Positions 22,783 to 34,254 of a DNA stretch of 64,000 nucleotides are shown here, piece after piece. The stretch covers positions 558,001 to 622,000 of the forward strand of contig JAGKQI010000105.1 in assembly GCA_018806915.1 (NCBI GenBank), read 5' to 3'. A program made the position numbers and the translations under genes. The notes under the pieces are model-generated. The model was not told where the DNA came from. It saw only the letters and a program-made list of their open reading frames with translations, and ran no database searches. Position 1 is the first letter of the stretch; every line of letters begins with the position of its first letter. The stretch comes from Phytophthora colocasiae (taxonomy: Eukaryota; Oomycota; Peronosporomycetes; Peronosporales; Peronosporaceae).

Positions 22783-24747
22783 TCATGCTGTGGTAGGCGG
22801 TATGTGCTCCAGAATCTCGTTCACGAATGTCTTGCCATTAATTATACTTGTCGAGGCGATGATAAGCTCAACTGGGTCTGTAGCGCACAAAAACACAAAC
22901 GTCAGTAGAAACTTTTCCGCTTGTACAACTTTTTTCAACTTACAGAAAGAGGCGATCCATCTCAGCGCTGCAATCTCCATAAACGTAACACCACCGACAA
23001 ACCCCACGACAACCACACTCTTCTTCTTCGACTTGGGTTTCTTGGGTTCTTCTGTTATACTGTTTGTTTTGTCTTGACGATCGTTTTCAGTGAGGTGAAC
23101 TTCTGCTCGTGGTCCGGGTAAATGCCTCATAACAGCGTCGATACCTCTCCAGTGGCCGTGCTTCAGGATCTCTTCCACCAAACGAGCAGTGATGGGCTCA
23201 TAGCCGGACGTGACGAAAGCCGCATTCTTTGGGTTCTTGATATTGATGTCCACATCGATCACGGCTAAAGTGTGCGCAACGAACTGAAACGAGCACGCAG
23301 TGTCACCCGAGTCAAGAAAACCAGCACTGGGACGCCGCTCATAGAACACTCCAAGTCTCTCGAGGTTGCTGAACGAGAAGATCAGTTCATGCCCGTACGC
23401 TCTGACCAAATGCATCTTTAGTCGCTCCAACTCGTGTCTAACCACTCCGTCATTGACAACACAGTACAAACAGAGCAGACGCACCACTTTCCGAAGATCC
23501 TCGTGTCGATAGATGAGCTCTTCTAGCATATCCGGGACTTTGTCCGACTGGTCCATGATTTTCCTTTCTAAATGCCACAGATCGCGAAATGATTTGGCCG
23601 ACGTTGTGGCTTCCAAGTGCTCCAGTAAATTAATATGCTGCTCGATCGATTGCTGCGACGCCTTCATCTGGGGAACAGTCTTCACGAACTCGTTCACTTC
23701 TGCAGCTGTTGCGGTGGCACTTACACGTTGGAACTCTGTGAATCGCTGTTTCACTCCAACTGCATGGACGTTCAGTGCCGCTGGAATGGTGTGGATGTGT
23801 TTGTCTCGAATCTGTTGATAGATGCCGTCAGTTGAATTGAGAGCCACTGGGACAGCGACATCACTTGCACTCTCGTCTGCCCGAAGTATCTGCGGAGACG
23901 CTGTTATAAACCCGTCCTGAATCTGCATGAGTTCGTCCAGAACTGCCTCGTACGTTAAAGGCGTCGAGAACACGGACGCAAAGTCCACACTCCGATCCAA
24001 TAGAATCAACGTATCGAGTTTTGATTTGTGAGTGCCAGTTGGTGTCCCCATATTCGCTCCACTCGTGCTGCTCATTAAGCCTGAGCCACCTGCATTCAGT
24101 TCCATCAAATGATTCAGTACCAACATCGACATCTCTCCCTTGTATTTGATGCTGCTGAACTTCCCATACACTTGCTGCAGCAGATGCAACGCAGCCGCCA
24201 TGTCTACCAATGAGCTTTGGTTCCTGTCCACTTCGCACTCGTACAAAGTTCGTTGGAACCCCAGAGTGAGCAAATCCGTATCCAAAGGGAAGAAACCCAT
24301 GGCCAGTTCTCCCGTCTGGAACCTGCCTCGAGCTCTGCCACTGTCTAGTGATCGATCCAGCATTGTCGTCCACTTGCCCACCACGTAGAGCGCCAGTCTC
24401 CGCTTCCGCCGTACATCGTCTCCGTTCTCCAGTAGTTTGTCGGCGTGAGCAGCAACAGCTCGAGCGTCACTCGTTCGAGCAAACGCCAGATAAACCACAG
24501 TTGTGTCTGCAGTGAGGCTGGTGATATCGTCCTCGAGCTCCAGACACTCCACGACGTGATGCGCTTTCAACACTCCTAGGCCGTCCACGAACACGTGCGT
24601 TAATAGAGCCGCAAGGCGCTTCGTTAGCACCAGCGACACTTGATCTGTGCTCAGGTGGTCCAGAAGATGAGTCAAAGCGTGCACATACTCTTCTCGAAGT
24701 CTCTGGAGGGGTAGAACCCCTTTGTCTAGAGGTGGCAGCTTCACCAT
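22783..24747 (-). CDS. VPS33: VPS33-like Sec1/Munc18 protein
   Basis: Two exons (22944-24747 and 22783-22877) with a 66-bp intron (gtaagt...ctacag) give 632 residues, the usual SM-protein size. Matches include LVLTKRLAALLTHV near the N-terminus, GELAMGFFPLDTDLL, LDTLILLDRSVDF (the SM-domain core strand), DGIYQQIRDKH, a helical DLWHLERKIMD, and the C-terminal VVGFVGGVTFMEIAALRW that ends VPS33 proteins. VPS33 is the SNARE-binding subunit of the HOPS/CORVET tethering complexes, acting at endosomes and vacuoles. The intron is in frame, so retention would insert 22 residues without a stop. VPS33A versus B cannot be told. Confidence 0.87.
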   Translation of the reverse strand: MVKLPPLDKGVLPLQRLREEYVHALTHLLDHLSTDQVSLVLTKRLAALLTHVFVDGLGVLKAHHVVECLELEDDITSLTADTTVVYLAFARTSDARAVAAHADKLLENGDDVRRKRRLALYVVGKWTTMLDRSLDSGRARGRFQTGELAMGFFPLDTDLLTLGFQRTLYECEVDRNQSSLVDMAAALHLLQQVYGKFSSIKYKGEMSMLVLNHLMELNAGGSGLMSSTSGANMGTPTGTHKSKLDTLILLDRSVDFASVFSTPLTYEAVLDELMQIQDGFITASPQILRADESASDVAVPVALNSTDGIYQQIRDKHIHTIPAALNVHAVGVKQRFTEFQRVSATATAAEVNEFVKTVPQMKASQQSIEQHINLLEHLEATTSAKSFRDLWHLERKIMDQSDKVPDMLEELIYRHEDLRKVVRLLCLYCVVNDGVVRHELERLKMHLVRAYGHELIFSFSNLERLGVFYERRPSAGFLDSGDTACSFQFVAHTLAVIDVDINIKNPKNAAFVTSGYEPITARLVEEILKHGHWRGIDAVMRHLPGPRAEVHLTENDRQDKTNSITEEPKKPKSKKKSVVVVGFVGGVTFMEIAALRWIASFCKLKKVVQAEKFLLTFVFLCATDPVELIIASTSIINGKTFVNEILEHIPPTTA

Positions 24748-24884
24748 TATCGACTTGTAACTGGAACAGACGCCAAAGGATCCGATATAATCTAAAGTCA
24801 GTACAGGGTGTCAGTAGTCAAGTTGAAGTCGTATTCGTATTGGTATTGCTCATTGTGGATAGCTGACGTTGTTTTGAGAGCAGT

Positions 24885-26426
24885 TTACTGCTCGTTGTGG
24901 CGCGTAATGTACGTGAGCAGGTCGATGCGCGTGACGACACCGAAAATGACCGACTTGGTCTCCGTCTCACCGCCCTTGCGAATGCGCTTCTGCTCCGTGA
25001 CGACAAGAGCGAAGTGGTCGCGGTCGAAGATGCGGCTCAGCTCGTACAGCGACGTCTGCGGGTTCACCTGCTTGAACTGCTTGAACATGGCCTTTTCGAC
25101 AGCGTCTGTCGGGCGTACGCGGCCGGGCATCAACTGCGCAATGAGGTTGCCCTCCGACACGACACCGACGATCGAGTTGTCGTTGGCCACCACAGGCAGA
25201 TTGTCAAAGCCTTCCTTCTTCAGGATGTCCACAGCCTCCTTGCACGTAAGGTCGGGTGTGATCGTCACGGGCGCCTGCAGCAGCAGCTCCGACACGTTCT
25301 TGTTGGCCCACCACGTGGAGCTCAGAGCGCTCTTGGACATGTCCGTGACGTAGCCGTGCTCGTACATCCAGTCGTCCGACAGGAACTTAGACATGTAGTT
25401 GCGCGTCGAGTCCGGCAGCACCACGACGCAACGCTGGCCAGCCTTCAGGTCCTTGGCAGCCTTAAGAGCCGCAGCCACGGCAGATCCGCAAGAGCCACCG
25501 CATAGCAGTCCCTCCTCACGAATGAGACGACGGGCCAGCAGGAAAGACTCCTGGTCGCCAGTCTTGATCCATCGATCCACGAGCGAGCGGTCCAGCACTT
25601 GCGGGATGAAGTCGTAGCCAATGCCCTCCACCTGGTAAGGTTTGAGACGGCTCTCGTCGTTGAGGTTCTCAGGCTCAGCCAGGATGGAGCCAATGGGGTC
25701 AGCGCCCACGACAATGCAGCTCGGGCACTTTTCCTTGATCTTACGGGCCGTACCCGAGAGAGTTCCGCCAGTACCGGCGCCCATGACGACCATGTCAACG
25801 TGTCCGCCACAAGCCTCGAGGATCTCTTCAGCCGTGCCGTCGTAATGAGCCAGAGGGTTCGAGGGGTTGCTGTACTGGTCTAGAATGTGAGCGTTGGGGA
25901 TCTCCTTTACAAGACGCTTGGCCACGCCAATGTGCGACTCGGGGGAGTCCCAGGCGGCCTCAGTGGGTGTACGGATGATCTCAGCTCCCAGAGCCTTAAG
26001 GACGTCCACCTTCTCCAGCGACATCTTCTCGGGAAGAGTAATGATGATCCGGAAGCCGTAAAGAGCAGCAGCCAGCGCCAGACCAATACCCGTGTTGCCC
26101 GACGTGGGCTCGATGAGTGTGTCACCAGGTTTGATGCGGCCCGAGGCCATGGCATCTTCGATCATGCGCTTGCCGATGCGGTCCTTGACGGATCCGCCAG
26201 CATTGAAGAACTCGCACTTAGCCAGAAGTTCGCACTCGAGTCCGGCCTTCTTGGCGATGGTGTTGAGACGCACCAATGGCGTGTTGCCCACGTGGTCCAA
26301 GATGGAGTTGAGGATCTTGGGCTCCGACTGGCGGGGGCGGTGCACGTGCGGCTGCTTAACGAAGCACGAGTCGGGGCTGGGGCATTCCGTGGACTTGGTC
26401 ACCTGCGGGCCGGTGGTAGTGGACAT
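24885..26426 (-). CDS. CBS: Cystathionine beta-synthase
   Basis: An intronless protein of 513 residues. PLP-enzyme core: VGNTPLVRL, CEFFNAGGSVKDR with PLP Lys81, EPTSGNTGIGLA, and GAGTGGTLSGTARKI. A C-terminal pair of CBS (Bateman) domains follows (APVTITPDLTCKEAVDIL...FDNLPVVA, and SLYELSRIFDRDHFALVV). This order is that of eukaryotic cystathionine beta-synthase, which condenses homocysteine and serine in transsulfuration; cysteine so made can feed glutathione made by the synthetase at 3.3-4.9 kb. The N-terminus has C15, C21, H27 and H29 where the animal enzyme binds haem (see findings). Confidence 0.94.
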   Translation of the reverse strand: MSTTTGPQVTKSTECPSPDSCFVKQPHVHRPRQSEPKILNSILDHVGNTPLVRLNTIAKKAGLECELLAKCEFFNAGGSVKDRIGKRMIEDAMASGRIKPGDTLIEPTSGNTGIGLALAAALYGFRIIITLPEKMSLEKVDVLKALGAEIIRTPTEAAWDSPESHIGVAKRLVKEIPNAHILDQYSNPSNPLAHYDGTAEEILEACGGHVDMVVMGAGTGGTLSGTARKIKEKCPSCIVVGADPIGSILAEPENLNDESRLKPYQVEGIGYDFIPQVLDRSLVDRWIKTGDQESFLLARRLIREEGLLCGGSCGSAVAAALKAAKDLKAGQRCVVVLPDSTRNYMSKFLSDDWMYEHGYVTDMSKSALSSTWWANKNVSELLLQAPVTITPDLTCKEAVDILKKEGFDNLPVVANDNSIVGVVSEGNLIAQLMPGRVRPTDAVEKAMFKQFKQVNPQTSLYELSRIFDRDHFALVVTEQKRIRKGGETETKSVIFGVVTRIDLLTYITRHNEQ

Positions 26427-26971
26427 GATGTAGACGAATGGGGGAGCTCTTTTTCACTTGACACCGTCGCGGCTGGTTGAGGAATGACGCACCATAAGAC
26501 TCCACTTGAAGTTTGTATGGACGGTTTTTCAAAAATTTGGAAAAGAGAGAGATGCGAAGAAGAGATTGGTAACCAGTTAAAATTGATAAACCTTGTAAAG
26601 ACATAAGTTTTAAACAACAAATGTAGTCAAACAACCTCCTAGTACTGATACCTTTAGAAATAGAGATAAAAACGATTCGTTGTAGAATACTCGAATGAAC
26701 TGTAGTACGTTATTGTGACAAGATCGGGCGATGCAGGTCTCGATAAGAAATCCGCTGGCTACGGTGTCAGCAAGTCGAATGCTGCAATGACATTTCCCGC
26801 GAGATTCAAAAGGGAAACGGGTGGACATGGTGTCGCTGAAGAGCGGACAGCGACTGGCCCGAGGAACCGACCGTCGACTGCAACTGGGGCGCTGCATACG
26901 ACACGTCTCGAGGGATGCGCCAATCCTTTTCGTCTACAGGTCTGAGTCAGAGTTGGCCGTAAGACCCAGTC
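26427..26971. other. Intergenic, 545 bp
   Basis: Lies between the CBS promoter side and the 3' end of the IQ-motif gene. I see no coding frame with neighbour-like composition, no tRNA and no repeat. Confidence 0.5.
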
Positions 26972-29434
26972 TCACTCTGAATGCTTATTAGCCTCACTTG
27001 GCAACACTTCGGCCTTTACTGTCCTTTGCAACGAACTGTCGTCCTGCAAACTCATGGTGGAGCTTGTACACGATGTCGGCCGTAGACAGCGCTTGAAGTC
27101 GTTGAGGACTCGAACGAACTCGAGCCGTTTGTCTTCGTCTAGTCGAAGCTGCGCCACCGGAATGATCGGCGCGGCCTCAAGCAGCTGGTTGCAAGCTGAC
27201 TGGGGCGAGTATTCGTGTTGGATCTGAGCAATTGCGTTAGTGACAGCACTTTTCATGACGTTTAGGGTGATCATCGAGTCTGTTGTGGATTGACCAAGTG
27301 GCTGAATCACAGCTTTTGCTGTGCACGAGTCGGTTGAGGCGTAGCTATCGTTGGAATCCAACGAAGCAGAACACTCTTGATCTAAATCTTCACCTGCAAC
27401 CATGTCAACGTGGGGGTATCTTTCGTTGTGCCACATCATCAGCACTTGTTCATCCTGATGCTCGTTTACCGGCGGGTTGGGTGGCGATTGAGTCAAAGGG
27501 ATAAAGTCGTCGTGATGATTGACGATGTCGCTCGAAACGGGGTGGCTGCTTTCGTTTAGCAAACTCCTAGCTAGAGCAAGGTCCCCCACGCAAATCAAGT
27601 CATTTCGCAGAGAATTGGAGGTATTAGCGTCTGTCGTCTCTGTCGAGTTTGAGAAAACGACAAAGTGATCCAACGCTGCCGGAATTGACCTTGTGTCGGT
27701 CTTCAAAACCTGTGAGTCATCACCTTCTGCAATGTCGATATCTGCTTTATTCGAATCGCCATCTTGTGGTTCATTTGTGCTGTTGGAAATGCAGAAATTC
27801 GCTCGTGGCTGATCCACACGGGTAAACATCCTTCGCCTTTCGGAAGGTACTCGCCCTGCACTGATCGCCGCTTTTCCTTTGTGCTTTAGGATACGAACGT
27901 GAGGGAATTTGAGTTTTCGCCGTAGCTTCTTCCCAGTAAGAGGATTGCCATTTGCAGTCTTGGCATACAATTCGTTTCGCCTCTCGATAGATTCCATCGT
28001 CTCTGTTGTGTTTGGTGTTTCTACTTGTTGATGTCGTTTTCTTCGCTTTCCGCGTACTTTCTGGATCATAGACATTCGCCGAGTTTCTAGCTGCTGAACA
28101 ACAAGTTGAGGTCGCTTCCACACGAGTTCGTCTTGATCCATGGTAGTCCGTCTGCATACATCTTCTTGAAGCTCTCCAATACATCGACCTTCTTCAAGAA
28201 AAAGCAAATCTTGATCTGTCCACGGGTTGAAAGAAGGAAGACTTTCTCCCAGACCTCCTGTAGCCTTCATACTTGTGTTTATTCCCGCTACTTGATCTGT
28301 TTTCACCTGTGAAATTGCAACCACTTCATCTGTGCGCACTTTTGGTCCATCATCCGTCTGATGCGTCAATTTCACCGCAGAAAACAAAGGGGTAGCACTT
28401 TCAACGTGTTTGTCAATGATCAGCGTCACTTCCTTTTGCTCAGGGATACCAGGCTCAAGCGGATGACTCAACTTTCGTCGCCACTTCCGTTGAATTAACA
28501 AAGCGGCATTCGTGGCCTCAATTACACCGTTAATGATCGAAGCGGGCTCTTCTGGGGTTGCCACCACAGCTTCCTGCTCGCTATGCTGATGTTCCACTGC
28601 TGGTTTCTTGGGGAATGACTGTAGCGGAGGAGGAAACGCTGAGATCGCAGGTATTTCTGGTTTCTTGTGTGGAACTGGTGGAGAATTTTTCAAACTCGTC
28701 AATACTGAAGACTGAAGGGGTGAGGATGGCACTGCCACTGATGAAGGAAACGTGGTTTTGTAGACAGGCTCTGTCCAGTACTCAATCATACTGCTGGGGT
28801 TATTTGAGCGATGCCGATCTCCCAGGACACGATGATAGTTCGTCTGGTACTTGCTTTTCTCCTGTGAATGCCGTAAATCTTTGGCTTCTTGAACTTTATC
28901 CATCAGAGATTGAGTCAAACTTTGTGCACTCATTGCTGCAATGGGCCCCCCACGATGATTTCTACTAGAAAATTCCTCTGGTTTTGGTTGGAAACGCGAT
29001 TGTTTCACCTGCACCAACGTGCTGTCATGTCAATCCAAAGATTCGTTCGGATAAAGTAAAACGGCGCGTACATGTTTCTGGAAACGCGACAATGGACTTT
29101 CAGCTCCTGACGTTACAGTGTTAGCATAATTTCCACTCTCGACATCACCAGGTTCTCGGTTTTTCGCTAAAACCTCACTCTCCTTAGACTTGATCATCAA
29201 ACGCTTTTCAGATACGACATCCGCTCTTGCCAAGACGGAGCGAGGGCGAGGAATCCTGCTTCGTGCGTCTTTGTCGTGGAATAAATACGCTTGAAGGGCT
29301 GCAGTTGCTGCACTACTTATCTTGGTCTCAGGAACAGGTCCCGTACGACAACGCACTATAAAATCATCAGACGTTCGAGCACTTTGGCGCAATCCGTTCT
29401 CCCATCGTCGCTCTTCAGGAGTTCCTCTCTTCAT
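26972..29434 (-). CDS. IQ-motif hypothetical protein
   Basis: Two exons (29072-29434 and 26972-29008, phase 0) give 799 residues. One IQ calmodulin-binding motif is seen, AALLIQRKWRRKL, in the second exon. The rest is largely disordered, with Pro-rich stretches (AIPAISAFPPPLQSFPKKP-like), basic clusters (VRGKRRKRHQQ, GKKLRRKLKFPHVRILK) and acidic Ser/Asp regions. No catalytic domain, signal peptide or membrane segment. I do not recognise an orthologue. It is divergent from the EGF-like gene with only 84 bp between start codons. Confidence 0.72.
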
Positions 29435-29518
29435 AAGTCGATGCCGAACAGTTCAAGCGACGCGATAGAAAACTGCTCTTCTTGATATAGCCCGTATCTG
29501 GTGTCAATTCCTTACATC

Positions 29519-32500
29519 ATGGCGCGATGGAAGAATGCCTTCTTCTTCTTCTTCACCTGTATGCTATCCCCTTTCCTTGTTAACACAGAGGAGGAGTCGT
29601 GCCCGAATGGCTGCTCGGGTAAAGGTATCTGCACTAAACAGTTAACGTGCAATTGCCATGATGGTTTCTTCGGATACGACTGTTCTCTCCAGTATTGCCC
29701 TGTGGGCAAGGCGTGGGGAATTATCACAGGAACCGATGAAGCTCACGCACCTGCGGAGTGTTCAGGACGCGGCGTTTGTGTCTACACTAGTGGCTCATGC
29801 AGTTGCCAATCCGGATTCACAGGCCCCGCGTGCCAATTTACTCAATGTCTCGACTCCTGCTCTCATCACGGCAAGTGCATATCAATGGGAACATTGGCGG
29901 AGAACCAAGTAGTTTCCCGAGAACTGTACGACCGAGACGTCTTCGTGTACGATGAGCTTTGGGACTTTGACGTGATCCACGGATGCCAATGCGACACCGG
30001 ATTCCACGGCCCCAGTTGCTCGCTAAAAGACTGTTCCGTTGGCGATGACCCTCTTACCACTGGACAAGTGAACGAAGTACAGTTGATCCAGTGCTTGACG
30101 ACGTACCAGCAGCAAACGATCGTGTTGCAAGCAGATTTTCCACTTACGAAAGGGAAATTTATCCTGAAATTCGGGAAACAGTACACTCGCCCGATCTCTT
30201 TCCAGGCTTTAGCCGATCAGGACTCGTTCGGCCCGTCAATCGCTACATCTCTGCTGAAGTTATCCGGTGTAGACGTTGTCACCGTCTCCCGATCGGACCC
30301 TCTTCCAACCCGAACAGAATGGAGCGTGACTTTCCCGACTACCAACACTATGCAGAACGCACTTGTACCAGGATGGAGAACGGTGGAAGTCCAGCAATTC
30401 ATTTGCGCTGCAGACTCGGGTGTGTTTGCAGTCACGTTCGGCAACGAGACAATTCGCAACATCCCGTACAACGCGGACGGGAACACGTTCCTCGCTTTCC
30501 TATCCAAACTCTCCTTCTACGGTACCATCGGTGTCTCCCTCATAATGAACACGGGGGCGAACATCAACAGTTTGTGCACTATAGGTGGCACTTTCGTGAC
30601 GATGACGTTCTCTACCTTGTGGCATCGAGCGCTACTAGTCGATTTACCACCGATGACCTTCTCCACTCTTGATTTGAAAGGAGTCCAAACATTGTTTCTA
30701 GGCAACACGAACGGGTTCATCGATTCTGAGACGAAAGAGGTCGTTAAAGGTTTTGATTCGTGCCGCATTACAGAAGAGCAGCAATTTCTATGTGGAGCTA
30801 CAAGCGGCAACTTTGCACTTACGTTCGAAGACGGCACCAAGTTGACGGGGTTACCTTTCAGTATTACTGCAGATACACTGAGAACCACGATCCAGACTAA
30901 CGTCCCGTATATTATCGACATCGACGTCATTTTTGCGGACGGACAGACAGCTTTCTGCAGTGATTTCGGGACAACGACGACGATCCGCTTTGTTGTGGTG
31001 AAGATGACGAACGGAGATGGAGATTTAGCTGAAATTTTAACTGACAAAACCAACAACGGCCGATCGGACGGGCTTGCACATCTTTCGAATCGCTTGCAGT
31101 TCGCTACGCGCTTCACTGAGATTGTCAAAGGAGCTCAGTGTGAGCCCCTGGACCAGACGTTCACTCCAGACCCTACAGGTCAAATGTTGGCCCCAGTAGT
31201 ACAAGGCGGAGGTTCGTTCACTGTGAATTTTCGAGGATTTACCACGCGCCCGATTCCAGCCCAATCGACTTCGCGACAACTCAAAGCCTTTTTGCTGGAA
31301 TTACCTTCAATTCAAGGCGTCGATGTGAGTTATTCGGGCTCTCAAATATGTGAAACACCAGCAAACCTCGCGCGACTCACGTTCACGCAGAACTTTGGAA
31401 AGTAAGTTACTGCCGAGTAACTGGTACTAGTATTGATTGAGCTAACTTGTTGTAGTCTTCCTACCATCGTAGCAGACAGCAGCTCGATGTGTGCCGGCTC
31501 CAGCGTGGTCGTTGCAGGCGGTGGCAGCACAATCACAGGCGTCGCGTCTGTGGATGGCACAAAGGAGAGCGAGGTGTGCTCGAATCGCGGCTACTGCGAC
31601 GACCTGACCGTTGGCCACTGCATTTGTCACACTGGCTACACCAACAGCGACGGGAATGGCAACGTGGGCACTCTCGAGTTCAGTCGTGGCGACTGTGGCG
31701 CACCGTCGCGGATTCCAGTTGGCTGTCCCGGAGATTTGGCATGTAGCGGCCACGGAACATGTTCAGGCATTCCCTCTTACCGTTGCTCATGTGCTAAAGG
31801 CTGGCAAGGAGGAGACTGTTCCGAGAGAATTTGTCCTTCCGGCCGCTCGTGGTTCGGCTATCCCAGTGATGATAATGTCGCGCATCAGTTGTGGACTGAA
31901 TGTAGTGGAGCTGGCGAGTGCGACCGAAGCAATGGTCAGTGTAAATGCCACCCGCCGTACACCGGCAGCGCCTGCGAGTTTAGTACGTTTCAATCCCCTG
32001 AAAGTAAACACTTTATCCTGCTAACTCGTTTGTTTTTGTGCTTTGTAGTGGCCTGTGGTGGTACGGACGTGGAATGCAATGGATTTGGTGAGTGTTTGAC
32101 ACTGAACGACTTGGCCCCATTTACTCGGGTCAATGGCGTGACTCGCGGTTTCACGTACGGAGAAGACCCGAACGATGTCTCCACTTGGGACGCCCGTCGT
32201 ATCCGTACGTGCTTGTGCGACCAGCTTCATTTTGGCTACGATTGCTCTCTGAGTAAGTGTTTGGTCTTTGAATTGTGAGGGCTGCTATATTCTCTAATTT
32301 CTGAGTCATGTCCTGTTTCAGAGGAATGTCCGAGAGGTGATGACTTCTACACAAAAAACGCCGTCGAGCGCCAACTTGTTCGGTGCATCGCCGACGCAGG
32401 GAGCTTCACACTGTCTTTTCGAGATGAATCCACTGTTCGTATCCCCTTCGATGCTACTGAATCTGTTGTAAAAACAGCTTTGGAGGAGCTTTCCACTATC

Positions 32501-32884
32501 GGAGAGGTGAATATCGCCTTCTCTAGTGGGAATGTGGCTTGTTCGAATAGTGTCACCACTGTCATGATGGTGGATTTCCTGACTGAATTGGGAGATTTAC
32601 CACCGCTTTCCGGCTCCAATGCCTTGCTACAGGACCGAATCAATGGGGATGCACGAGATGGCTCCGGTTCTCTAGTGTTTGTCACTGGAGGGGACTCACT
32701 ACTGGGCCAAACGTCCGTCAAGGGCACCCGTGAGAACGCGTTGTGCTCCAATCACGGCATCTGTGACTTCTTCACTGGAATCTGCACGTGTCACGCCAAT
32801 TTCGGTGGTAGCGATGGCAACGGAGGACCTGGAACGATTGCCAACTGCGGATTCCACGAGGGTAAACTCACAGTAGGGGCGTAA
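29519..32884 (+). CDS. Secreted multi-EGF-like/tenascin-like protein, probably 3' truncated
   Basis: Four exons (29519-31401, 31456-31982, 32049-32252, 32322-32884) give 1058 residues. The signal peptide is at residues 1-25 (NAFFFFFTCMLSPFLVN). EGF-like units with six cysteines recur: CPNGCSGKGICTKQLTCNC, CSGRGVCVYTSGSCSC, CSHHGKC, CSNRGYC, CSGHGTC, CSGAGEC, CSNHGIC. Between them are repeated beta-rich modules beginning C-x-ADSGVFAVTFG, CGATSGNFALTF and CIADAGSFTLSF, each followed by a Phe-rich strand, so the module was duplicated inside the gene. The last exon stops soon after an EGF unit; there is no transmembrane or GPI signal and the pattern ends abruptly. Surface or wall adhesion is a reasonable guess only. 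Confidence 0.78.
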
Positions 32885-33070
32885 GATAAGATATTCTTTG
32901 GAATTGCAGTACATTGTTGTCACTTAAAAAGGGGGTAAACTAGAGCTAACGAATTTGGGGAACGACATGTAATCGAAGTATTAAATAGAACATATCCAGG
33001 AATTACCTTGTCCTATTTGACTATCCCCACTTCCGGATATACTACAAGTAGTGGTGGTTGACGTGGGTAT

Positions 33071-33148
33071 CTCCACCCTGAAAAGCCCTCAGCACGTATA
33101 TCTCATTCCAAAATTTGCGCACTCCTGCAAACAACGACCCAAGCCTCC
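33071..33148 (+). promoter_or_regulatory. Orphaned RxLR-gene promoter and 5'UTR (cut off by hAT insertion)
   Basis: This stretch is similar to the sequence just before the two other RxLR genes (about 36391-36460 and 41356-41430). All share an AAAAGCCCTC-like block, an initiator (here TCTCATTCCAAAATTTGCG at 33101-33119) and a downstream CTCCTGCAAACAACGA...AAGCCTCCC block. Here it is followed not by an ATG but by the left end of the hAT-type element. Its 3' continuation reappears after the element, at 34342-34369. Confidence 0.8.
33140..33148. repeat. Left target-site duplication of hAT element
   Basis: CAAGCCTCC, repeated exactly at 34333-34341 on the other side of the element. hAT transposons usually duplicate 8 bp; the ninth base may be chance. 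Confidence 0.85.
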
Positions 33149-33172
33149 CAGGGGTCTCCAAAAATGTATTGT

Positions 33173-33263
33173 TATTGAAAAAGGGGTATTATTGTAGGGG
33201 GACAATAAGGGAGGGAGCGGCCATCTCAATATTTGGCACTTACGCAATTATTGAAAAGGGGGT
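33173..33263 (+). repeat. Subterminal repeats of the hAT element
   Basis: Two direct copies of TTATTGAAAA(A)GGGG, about 75 bp apart. Between them TTATTGT-AGGGGG-ACAATAA forms a 7-bp hairpin. Such subterminal motifs are binding sites of hAT transposases. Confidence 0.55.
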
Positions 33264-33298
33264 CTCTATCTACTTCTTCCAGATTAAGAACTACGGTT

Positions 33299-34123
33299 TT
33301 AGAGATCTGCTTCTTCTTCGTTGTCGTCCTCAACTGCGCGTTTCACGGCGTTCGAAATCACTGCGTCCGTCACTAAGTCCCAGTTCATCTTCAGGTAAAG
33401 TAAGGTCTCGAGCGTCTCATGACTGATGCTTTTCCGAAGATACCCCAGCATGCACTTAATCTTGGAGAAAAGACGCTCTACTTGTACCGAAGTGGCTGGC
33501 AGCCACGTGAGATCCGAGTATATTGATGCCTCCTTTACGCGCATTGCAGCTCGAATGTTGATCGACTCCATCACTTCTTTTCCTGTACGCCGTCGTTTTT
33601 TGCCTGATGTCTCCAAGTTGGTTTCCGGTTCTTCTTGGATACGGCGCCGTTTTGCCTTCTTACTGGCAGATTTTGCAGCGCGTGCTGCTACAATTTCTGG
33701 GCGGATGAGTCTAGCCAGCGTTGCGGCTTCTTTGGTGGTTAGGACAGAATCCTGGTTATTTTGTACCTTCACGACAGCTCTTTCAAAGTCCTTGGACTGA
33801 ATAATGGTGGCTTCGGTTGATAGGCGTGTCTTCATCTCTGGAAACTCTAACAACAGCTCGTCAAAAATATCACGTACCAGGCTCAAAGAGATTTTGTCGG
33901 TTTGTAGCTTCTGCGTTGTCGAATCTAGTATCTTCAGGTCCTCCAAGAGCTGCATGATCTGAACGTGTTCCTCTGCGGATGGCAAGAAGTCGACAATGGG
34001 TTTGCGCCGATAGTCTGAATCCGGTACGTCCTTGGGAAGATCCCGTTCGACTTGCGTGTCGAGGGTGAACAAGTTGAGTAGAAGAGTGTTGGACTTGGTT
34101 CGCAAAATCGGAAATGCCAGCAT
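33299..34123 (-). pseudogene. hAT transposase C-terminal fragment (dimerisation domain)
   Basis: 274 residues from the first ATG at 34123. The C-terminal part, LPATSVQVERLFSKIK followed by GYLRKSISHETLETLLYLKMNWDL, is the hAT family dimerisation domain, and two basic nuclear-type clusters lie before it (KKAKRRRIQ; GKKRRRTGKE). The BED zinc finger and most of the RNase H-like catalytic domain are absent, so it cannot catalyse transposition alone. The frame is open throughout, which suggests that the deletion derivative is young or still translated. Domestication is possible but not supported. Confidence 0.75.
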
Positions 34124-34235
34124 GAGAGTGGCCGTGGTCCCCGGCACGGTATAACGCCCACCGGGAGAGGTTTCGAGGACTGCTTTACTCCTCGACTCTT
34201 ACCGGATCTTTATAGTATCTTATAAGTTGAAGTTG

Positions 34236-34254
34236 ACAATAATATTGTCAATTA
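34236..34254. repeat. 19-bp palindrome inside the hAT element
   Basis: TTGACAATAATATTGTCAA has perfect 9-bp arms around one central base. It lies near the right end of the element. Confidence 0.7.
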
